From contig JAPDRO010000001.1 of the NCBI GenBank assembly GCA_030247885.1, positions 806,001 to 870,000 of the forward strand: a DNA stretch of 64,000 bases, given 5' to 3'. The position numbers and the translations under genes are program-made. The notes under the pieces were generated by a model that did no database searches, had not been told where the DNA came from, and saw only the letters and a program-made list of their open reading frames with translations. Source of the DNA: Taxawa tesnikishii (nom. ined.) (taxonomy: Eukaryota; Ascomycota; Dothideomycetes; Dothideales). The number at the start of each line of letters is the position of its first letter. Position 1 is the stretch's first letter. This document shows, in pieces, positions 56,107-64,000 of the stretch.

Positions 56107-56159
56107 TGAACCTGATCTTGACTGCACCACGCTACAAGTGTTCTCTGCATAGTATCTCA

Positions 56160-56205
56160 TTGCACTGCATTGCATTGCGTTGCGTCGCGTTGCGTCGCGT
56201 TGCGT
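56160..56205. repeat. GCATT/GCGTT/GCGTC pentamer repeat
   Basis: About nine pentamers of the TTGCR form (TGCAT, TGCGT, CGCGT variants), with a 10-base higher-order period in the second half. Confidence 0.85.
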
Positions 56206-56675
56206 TTGGCTTGTGCAACTTGGTTTCGGTCCGTGTACTTCAGCCTGTGTCAAAGCCACGTCGCGGGAGACGGACGTTGCTGCAAGATTGACAGGCGGAG
56301 ATCAAAAGTCGATGCGACTGCCGGCACACGCGGTCACAGAGTCACAGAGTCATAGTTACATGGCGCCTTGATCGGCCAGCCGTCGGCTTCATCCACTAAG
56401 CAGTCGGCTTCATCCACTGCTGTCTCTGCTGTCTCTCCGCACATCTTCACCCTGAAGGGCAGGCCGGGTACGTTGCATGCCATCAGTGCACGCACCCAGG
56501 TAGACGTCTTCCGACCACAATCCATCCCCGTCATGTCCCCTGTGTCCCGTCCTTGGCCTGCGTAAGTGTAAGCATTTCTTGTGTTTGATTGTAGGTTGTC
56601 TTTCTGCATCTCACTCCCCTTCTTCCCTGTTCGTTCTTGAAGATAGTCGTGTTTTCCTGTGCCATTCAGTTGAGG

Positions 56676-58295
56676 ATGCCTTCCGTCGAGAACGTTCCCG
56701 GGCTCCAATCGGCAGTACCGAACCAAAAAGACAGTCACGATGCCGGTCACCTCGAGAAGGTGAACACAACCTGGGACGATCATGTTTCAACGATTGACCC
56801 CCAGCTGGATAAGCGCATCACAAGAAAGTTCGACAAGCACGTCGTCCCGTGGCTTTTCGGGTTGTGGCTGCTTGCCTTTATCGACCGCAGGTACGACAGT
56901 CATGCATGAGCCTATGTCGTGCGTCGGATGATGCTGACAGAAACAGCAACATCGGAAACGCAAAAATTGACGGACTGGTCGCTGACCTTCACCTGACCGG
57001 CAACAAGTTCAACGTTGCTCTTACCGTCTTCTACGTGCCATACATCTGCGTCGATGTGCCTTCCAATCTCGTCCTCAAGTACTTCCGTGCCGGATACTAC
57101 CTGCCGTTCCTCATTGTAGCCTGGGGCGTTGTGGGAACATGTATGGGCTTTGTCAAATCTTACGCAGGGCTGCTTGTCACGCGCTTTTTCTTGGGCCTTT
57201 GTGAAGGAGGCCTGCTCGGCGGCATGATCATCTACCTGGCCATGTTCTACCGCAGGCATCAGCTGCTGTACCGGATAGGGCTTTTCTACTGTGCCGCTCC
57301 CCTGAGCGGTGCTTTCGGAGGCCTTTTGGCCACCGGTCTGGCAGAGATCAGCTCTGGAGGATACAATGGCTGGCCATTCATCTTCTTCGTTGAAGGAGCC
57401 ATCACAGTGCTCTTCGGCATTCTCACCATGTTCTTCCTCCCGCATACCCCATCCGACGCCAAGTTCTTGACTGTGGAAGAGAGGGCCGGTGCAGAGGCGC
57501 GTATGAAGCTAGACAGCCATGGCTCGACTCCCTCGGACAATGTCAAGCACGAAACGTTCAGCTGGTTCTGGGTCCGCCGTGCGATCCTGAACTGGAACAC
57601 GGTACTCTTGTCGCTGGATTTCTTCGCAATCATCACTCCGATTTACTCCTATTCGCTGTTCTTACCAACAATCATATCCGGTCTCGGATACAGGCGGGTC
57701 CAAGCTCAACTTCTTACCGTCCCTCCGAACATGGGTGCCTTCTTCACGGTCCTCCTCACAGGCTATCTTTCCGACCGCTTCCGCATGAGAGGGCCTTTCA
57801 TGCTGATCGGATGCATAATCGCACTGGTCGGATACATCATGTTGATCTCCACCGACCAACATCTGATCCAGTATGGTGGGACATTCCTCGTTTCGGCAGG
57901 TATCTTCCCTTGCAGTCCGCTGGTAATGGGATGGTTGGCCAACAACCTGGCGCCGCACTATGTGCGAGCCACCGGAACTGGAGCTCAGATTATGATCGCG
58001 AACTGTGCGGCTTTTATCGCTACCTTTACATATTTGAGTGAAGACGCGTAAGTCCAGATCGGGTTTGATTGGTGATAACCGGCATATCTGACCGCTATAT
58101 AGTCCGAGATACATCACCGGTCATGCTATCAACATCGGCATGATTTGTTTGTCGCTGATATTGACGACTATGCTTCTGGTGTATTGCAGCTGGGAGAACA
58201 GGAAGAGGGCCAGGGGTGGTAGGGATTACAGGCTGACGGAGGACGAGATCGGCATGCTCGGTTACAGACATCCAGAGTTCAGATACACTTTGTAG
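56676..58295 (+). CDS. MFS anion:cation symporter, allantoate-permease (Dal5/Tna1) type
   Basis: Twelve-helix plasma-membrane transporter of the ACS family, which takes up organic anions such as allantoate, nicotinate, pantothenate or biotin precursors. Exons: 56676-56890, 56947-58047, 58103-58295 (introns 56 and 55 bp); 502 aa. Family marks: cytosolic N-terminus ending DKRITRKFDKHVVPWLFGLW, then LAFIDRSNIGNAKIDGL, VFYVPYICVDVPSNLVLKYF, RFFLGLCEGGLLGGMIIYLA, MFYRRHQLLYRIGLFY, GWPFIFFVEGAITVLFGI, FFLPHTPSDAKFLT, GYLSDRFRMRGPFM and GATGTGAQIM-like region (RATGTGAQIM). The exact substrate cannot be read from sequence. No frame break. Confidence 0.92.
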
Positions 58296-59087
58296 AAACT
58301 AGGTGTGATTGGAAGGCACCTCGGTGTAGTTACTATCAGAAAATGAAACAGCCGCTGGCACCTTTGTGCAAGCTCTAGAGTATGGTCTGTCGTGGAGGAT
58401 ACACCGCCCATGGTTCAAGTTTCTCATGTCTCCAGTCCATCAGATACATGAGTACCGAGAAGCGGCAATTGCCTCGAATGCGAATCAAAGTGAGCTCGTG
58501 CGTGGTCCGATGCCGAATGTGTGATGATAGGGTTGTAGATGTGAATGCAAGGCGACAGCTCTTGGTTATCCCATCCCGCATGGTATTGTGCTACATTCAC
58601 CGTAGCATATATGAAAGCACGCTCATGGCGGCGGCATTGCAGGTGGGAGGCTCGCTGTTGCTGTAGAACTGCAAGGCTGTCTGTGATGAATGGAACGAAC
58701 ATGCTTGGCGACGTGATGTCTGGGAGTTGAACGTCCTTTTGCATTTACTCGGTCCTCGAATTCGAGCACTCAGGCCAACGCATTGCCTTTTGGATGCGTC
58801 ACCAACAACAACAGACGGGTACCCAGGTCAAGTACACATGTACCCAACTAACCGAAGGGTGTCGTTTCTTTTCCCGCGTCCATCAAATATGCGTTTGAGT
58901 CGTTTTGTCAAGCCGGCTTCAACAATCCTGCACGGACCCCGCCCGAGTTCCAACTCACTGAACCGAAGCTTGCAGACTTCGCGCTCCTCTCCTTGAAGCT
59001 CATCACACCTCCTCCATCTTCTCTCCACTCTCATCAATCCCATTGGGAGCGCTCATTGTCTGAACAGTTTCCCATACACACGTCAAA
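58296..59087. other. ATP1 5' flank
   Basis: No supported gene. C/T-rich tracts before the ATP1 start (58980-59080) look like a promoter/leader. Confidence 0.45.
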
Positions 59088-61131
59088 ATGTTCAGGACAG
59101 CGCTCAGGAACAGCGCCCGTGTGGCCACCGCCGCCGCGGCCACCAGCAGAATTTCTGCGGTACGTCAAGCTCGCCCTCGACCGGCCGCCAAACGACATCT
59201 ATCGAGTCCCATCGAGCATCCAAGGCAGCTTCAATCACCTCATTGAGCTCTTCCGATATCACAGATGGTCTTTATGAGAGGGGTTGGAGCTGCCGGCGAC
59301 TCCCAGCAAAGCTTTGCCATCGACGTCCATGTCCGGAGCGCTAACGTCTTTGTCATATACAGACCCGCACCGCACCAGCTGTGTACTCCGTCGCCCGCGG
59401 CTATGCCGCTGACGCCAAGGCCTCCCCAACTGAGGTCTCTTCCATCCTTGAGCAGAGGATCCGTGGTGTGCAGGAGGAGGCCAACCTCGCCGAGACCGGC
59501 CGTGTCCTTTCCGTCGGGTATGTTAGGGAACATCAAATCATGGAAATTGCACACCTACAATGGGGTAAGAAAGGACAACATGGCTGACTGAGTCGCCAAC
59601 AGTGACGGTATCGCTCGTGTCCATGGTATGACCAATGTCCAGGCTGAGGAGCTGGTCGAGTACGTACATCCGCTAATCCGGGTATCAACGTCCTACTGAT
59701 GATTCCACCAGGTTCGCCTCTGGTGTCAAGGGTATGTGCATGAACTTGGAAGCCGGCCAGGTCGGTGTTGTGCTTTTCGGTTCCGACCGTCTCGTCAAGG
59801 AGGGTGAGACTGTCAAGCGTACTGGAGAGATCGTAGGTCTACACCTTTTTCAGACGTAGATTATGCGCTTACAATGCCTACAGGTTGATGTCCCAGTCGG
59901 TATGGAGCTGCTTGGCCGTGTCGTCGACGCTCTTGGCAACCCAATCGACGGCAAGGGACCCATCAAGACCTCCGAGAAGCGCCGTGCTCAGCTCAAGGCC
60001 CCTGGTATCCTGCCCCGTCGTTCCGTCAACCAGCCTGTCCAGACTGGTTTGAAGTGTGTCGACTCCATGGTCCCCATCGGCCGTGGTCAGCGTGAGTTGA
60101 TCATTGGTGACCGTCAGACTGGTAAGACCGCTGTTGCTCTCGATGCTATGCTTAACCAGAAGAGATGGAACAACTCTTCCGACGAGAGCAAGAAGCTCTA
60201 CTGTATCTACGTTGCCGTTGGCCAGAAACGTTCCACTGTCGCTCAGCTCGTCAAGACCCTTGAGGAGAATGACGCCATGAAGTACTCCATTGTCGTTGCT
60301 GCCACTGCTTCTGAGGCCGCTCCTCTGCAGTACCTCGCTCCCTTCACTGGCTGTGCCATGGGTGAGTGGTTCCGTGACAACGGCCGCCATGCTGTCATCG
60401 TCTACGACGATCTTTCCAAGCAGGCCGTCGCTTACCGTCAAATGTCTCTGCTGCTCCGTCGTCCCCCTGGTCGTGAGGCCTACCCCGGTGACGTTTTCTA
60501 CCTGCACTCCCGTCTCCTCGAGCGTGCTGCCAAGATGAACGACAAGCACGGTGGTGGTTCCCTTACTGCTCTGCCCGTTATCGAGACCCAGGGTGGCGAT
60601 GTCTCCGCCTACATTCCAACCAATGTTATTTCCATCACCGACGGCCAGATTTTCCTGGAATCCGAACTCTTCTACAAGGGTATCCGTCCCGCCATTAACG
60701 TCGGTCTTTCTGTGTCCCGTGTCGGTTCCGCTGCCCAGGTCAAGGCCATGAAGCAGGTCGCTGGTTCCCTGAAGCTGTTCTTGGCTCAGTACCGTGAAGT
60801 TGCTGCTTTCGCTCAGTTCGGTTCCGATCTCGATGCCTCCACCAAGCAGACCCTCGCTCGTGGTGAGCGTCTGACCGAGCTCCTCAAGCAGAAGCAGTAC
60901 TCTCCCATGGCTGTGTCTGAGATGGTTCCTCTCATCTTTGCCGGTGTCAACGGTTACCTCGACAACGTCCCAGTGAACAAGATCCTGACATGGGAGGCTG
61001 ACTTCCTGAACCACCTCCGCACCAACGAGAGCGACATCCTCGCCCAGATTGACAAGGAGGGTGCCCTGAGCAAGGACCTCGAGGCCAAGTTGAAGGACGT
61101 TGTGCAGAGCTTCACCAAGAGCTTCTCGTAG
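59088..61131 (+). CDS. ATP1: Mitochondrial F1-ATP synthase subunit alpha
   Basis: Non-catalytic nucleotide-binding subunit of the F1 head, imported into the mitochondrial matrix. Five exons: 59088-59159, 59363-59517, 59603-59659, 59712-59832, 59884-61131. Introns are 203, 85, 52 and 51 bp, clustered at the 5' end; 550 aa. The first exon codes an Arg/Ala-rich import presequence ([20 protein letters not shown]), and maturation probably falls near [11 protein letters not shown]. Then come [34 protein letters not shown], the P-loop [29 protein letters not shown], the alpha-subunit signature [17 protein letters not shown] and the C-terminal helical domain. The last exon uses strongly preferred codons (GTC, ACC, AAG, CGT), as expected of a highly expressed gene. 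No frame break. Confidence 0.97.
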
Positions 61132-61921
61132 ATTACCCAGGGGTTTTGATGAGGGAGCGTGGTGAGCGTCATTGCTGTTGTATAGTAGAGGTAGCTAGCG
61201 TCTCTGCCAAACGTGTAAATTTCATTTCTCTCTGATGTTGACCTCCCGCCGTTTCATCATGTGGCTGTGCCGCCGTATCGTTAGGAGCATCGCAATTTGG
61301 ACTGTATACGTGTAAACTTCTATCGTATTGCTCGAGCCTTATGGATGATCCAGGTGCCATGATTCGAACCCGTACCCTCACCGCCACGCGACCATAATTT
61401 TATGTACCTTGGGCATCATTTCGACTTCGTCGACGAGTCCCAGGAGTATACGGAAGAGGGCTATCAAACGTGTTTTCTCGGTATCGCAACACTCCGCAAG
61501 ACGCTCGCTCTCCCAAAAGGACACGGCTTCTTGTCAAAGTTTATCGTTTTCCAAGCATGAGCGTACCATACCGTCTACGCGCCTCTGGAAGATCACGTGC
61601 TGCGTTGTTGAAGTACAACACAAAGATAGCCGTGCCGGAAGCGACGCGAGTTTATACCGGATCAGGAAGGTTTATCTGCCCATGACGTGCCTGTCTACTC
61701 CGCTCTACTGTAAAGGCCTCAGGATAACCCGATGTTGCATGTTAACTAGGTATCCAATCTCTATCGTATTAGTCCATGACACCTTCCGCATCAGACCAAG
61801 GGTTGCTGCGTAACGTGCATTAGTTCACTGTAGCATGCGACGGACCCAATAAGTATAAAATGCAGCGCGGTGTGCGCTCTTGCTGCTATGTCAACGGCCT
61901 GTTTCTGGGCGATACTGCGGG
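61132..61921. other. Intergenic: ATP1 3' flank and S28 peptidase 5' flank
   Basis: No supported gene. A tRNA-T-arm-like GGTTCGAATC occurs on the minus strand near 61370-61379 but does not fold into a tRNA. A TATA box precedes the S28 gene. Confidence 0.45.
61854..61860 (+). promoter_or_regulatory. TATA box of the S28 peptidase gene
   Basis: TATAAAA lies 61 bp upstream of the start codon, suiting an inducible secreted enzyme with a short leader. Inferred from position and sequence only. Confidence 0.5.
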
Positions 61922-63798
61922 ATGAAGGTGTTTTCTCTACTTCTGGCAACTCTGCCACTGAGCACTGCTCTCTCGGGAAGGAAAACAGTCCGCGATCTCC
62001 GCAAGACCGTGTCTACTCATCAAAAGCGCGACGTTGACCCTTCTCTGCTCTACCCAACACACAATTTCTCCGTCCCGGTCGACCATTTCCAGAATGAGAC
62101 GCTGTACGAGCCTCACACTAACGCCACGTTCAACCTGCGCTATTGGTTCGATGCCTCTTACTACAAGCCGGGCGGCCCTGTCATAGTACTGCAATCTGGT
62201 GAGACGGACGCTACGGCACGTCTCCCTACCTGCAGAAGGGTATTCTCGCACAGCTGGCCCAGGCTACGCACGGAATCGGTGTAGTTCTCGAACATCGCTA
62301 CTACGGCGAGAGCTTCCCGACACCTGATCTGAGCACGAAGAACCTGCGATTCCTCACGACCGAGCAGGCTCTCGCGGATGAGGCTTACTTTGCCCAAAAC
62401 ATCGTCTTCCCCGGTTTTGAAGACGTCGACCTCACCAGCAAGACTACTGCGTACATCGGATATGTGAGGTTTCTTTGCTTGGTGTCGCTTGTCGTATAAT
62501 TTGCGCTAACGGATCGTAGGGCGGCAGTTATGCCGGTGCCTTCAATGCGTTCTTGCGAGTGCAATATCCCGACGTATTCTTCGGCACCATCTCCAGCTCT
62601 GGCGTGACTAAGGCCATCTATGACTACTGGTCAGTCGGTTGAGTTGAATAATAAGAGCCCTCGGTATGGCTCTTGGGTGAAAGAGGGACTGACAAGGGGA
62701 CAGGGAGTATTTTGAGCCAATCGCCGAGTACGGACCACAAGACTGCATCACTGCTCAAAGGACCATCACTCACATTGTCGACAATGTTCTGATCGGCAAG
62801 AACGAGAGCGATCTCACGCTCCGGCTGAAGACGGTCTTCGGTCTGGAGAATGTCACTTACACCAACGATTTCGCCAACGTCCTGACTCTCGGTATCGAAG
62901 GCTGGTAAGCTGGACGCATCAACTTGCTACCTGCTTGCAAATCGCTGATTCAGGTCGCAGGCAATCGCGGAACTGGGATCCTGCCGTCAATGACCCGTCC
63001 TTCTACGAGTACTGTGGAAACCTCTCATCGACCGAACAACTGTTCCCTGACACGGCTGGCCTGGCGTCCACCGCTGCTTCTCTGATTCAGGCAGGCGGTT
63101 ACAAGGCCACTAGTTCGCTGGTGAATCAGATGCTAAATATGATTGGATGGTTGAACCAGACGTACGTTGCTCCATGTGCGAAGGGTGGCGAAACTCAGGA
63201 CGAGTGCTTCACCACCCACAATGCCACACACTACTCGCAGGACGATATCTCACAGTCGTGGCGCTCCTGGCCGTACCAATACTGCACCGAGGTAAACAGC
63301 CTTCGCTTCCGGTGACTCAATGTGTTCTCTGATGATTGGCATCTAGTGGGGATTCCTGCAAACCGGCTCTGGTGTGCCTAAGAACCAACTACCCATCGTC
63401 TCGCGCACTCTCGACCTGGCCTACGAGTCCATCATCTGTGTCGAGGCCTTCAACATCACGACACCCCGAATACGGACCGCGTGAACAAGTACGGCGGCTA
63501 CGACATCTCGTACCCCCGTCTCGCCTTCATCGACGGCCAGCAGGACCCGTGGCGGCCTGCGACTCCTCACGCGTTCGAGCAGGGCGCTAAGCCCAGGAAG
63601 AGCACGGCCAGCGAGCCGTTCATCCTGATTGAAGGAGCCGTGCACCACTGGGACGAGAACGGTTTGTTCCCTAACGAGACGACGGCGAACTTGCCCCCTG
63701 CCCCGGTTGCCGATACGCAGAAGAGTGAGGTCCAATTTGTGACTGAGTGGATGCAGGAGTGGAGGTTGAGGTGTTTGATTCAGGGTGGGTGTTCATGA
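61922..63798 (+). CDS. Secreted serine peptidase, family S28 (Pro-X carboxypeptidase-like), two frame breaks
   Basis: Extracellular proline-specific exopeptidase. Five exons: 61922-62463, 62521-62639, 62704-62904, 62961-63291, 63347-63798 (introns 57, 64, 56 and 55 bp); about 548 aa. The start gives a signal peptide MKVFSLLLATLPLSTALS. Then come FSVPVDHFQNET, NLRYWFDASYYKPGGPVIVL, GVVLEHRYYGESFPTPDL and the nucleophile motif GGSYAGAF. Cys-containing AEYGPQDCI and FYEYCGNLS follow, then WPYQYCTEWGFLQT, the catalytic Asp segment AFIDGQQDPWRP and the catalytic His in GAVHHWDENG. There are many N-glycosylation sites. Frame breaks: C3 run 62224-62226 and C4 run 63464-63467, each repaired by one C. 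The catalytic triad is complete, so a functional gene with consensus errors is likely. Confidence 0.92.
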
Positions 63799-64000
63799 TT
63801 GGTGATGGATTGACGAGTGAGACGAGGTAATGAAGGCGCTGGTGCAAGTAGTATCACTGTACGTGAAGTTGGAAGGAAAGGGGCTGCTGACCTATCTTCG
63901 ACGATGAGCCCATCCAATATGCACATGTGCTCGAATCACCAAACGAGTGCTTCGCCTTCCTCCGTCTTTCTGTGCGCCCTTGTATTTTCACATGGGGTTG
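63799..64000. other. S28 gene 3' flank to window edge
   Basis: No feature supported. Confidence 0.4.

Larger units (their letters stand above)
55820..56675. promoter_or_regulatory. Divergent CCL1/MFS intergenic region rich in minisatellites
   Basis: An 856-bp gap between opposite start codons. It holds three different short tandem repeats (55978-56021, 56043-56106, 56160-56205) and a duplicated 16-mer near 56384-56420. It must also carry both promoters; no core element was identified. Confidence 0.6.

Noticed and set aside
59878-61014. 378-codon minus-strand ORF
   Set aside because: It is the antisense shadow of the last ATP1 exon, kept open by its strong codon bias.
61351-61420. Possible tRNA on the minus strand (GGTTCGAATC followed by an acceptor-like end)
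   Set aside because: The T stem does not pair well, and no matching 5' acceptor or D arm lies at the right distance; only about 63 bases fit.

Overview
The window is nuclear DNA of a filamentous ascomycete (Pezizomycotina). The class is not certain; Dothideomycetes would fit. Evidence: genes on both strands without operons, short GT-AG introns (mostly 46-85 bp), fungal gene families such as Atg11, a Pth11-like receptor, an allantoate-permease-type transporter and an S28 peptidase, and a Fot1/pogo-type DNA transposon. About twenty genes or gene remains can be supported.

Layout, left to right. 1-1660 (-): 5' part of cytosolic lysyl-tRNA synthetase. 2388-3314 (+): short-chain dehydrogenase. 4758-6437 (+): secreted-domain/membrane/RING-H2 ubiquitin ligase. 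8298-12276 (-): TFIID subunit TAF1. 13685-14119 (+): doubtful Asn-rich ORF. 14698-17106 (+): conserved fungal protein of unknown role. 17247-18945 (-): TFIID subunit TAF7, divergent from proteasome subunit RPN10 (19337-20405 +). 20880-23157 (+): type II membrane nucleotide pyrophosphatase/phosphodiesterase. 23595-24865 (+): amidoligase-family protein. 26199-30770 (-): selective autophagy scaffold ATG11.

The middle (about 31-45 kb) is gene-poor and accessory. It holds a decayed HET-like fragment, a disordered protein with six sequence repeats (34853-37069), a Cys-rich small protein, a nearly complete pogo/Fot1 transposon (40032-41878) with 42-bp perfect terminal inverted repeats, a hypothetical gene, and a flavin monooxygenase remnant.

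The right part is housekeeping again: Pth11-like receptor (45948-47283 +), HPP-family membrane protein (48445-49486 -), RFC3 (-) divergent from TRM6 (+), cyclin CCL1 (-) convergent with TRM6 and divergent from an MFS anion permease (56676-58295 +), mitochondrial ATP synthase alpha (59088-61131 +), and a secreted S28 serine peptidase (61922-63798 +).

Functional links: TAF1 and TAF7 are physical partners in TFIID, and CCL1 is the TFIIH cyclin, so three general transcription factor subunits lie in one window. The strongest unexpected signal is technical. At least twelve single-base deletions, many of them in short G, C or T runs, break otherwise well-conserved reading frames, including several expected to be essential (TAF7, RPN10, TRM6). 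I read these mainly as consensus errors of the assembly, not as pseudogenes. Gene spans below cross these breaks. I did not find a convincing novel multi-gene system.
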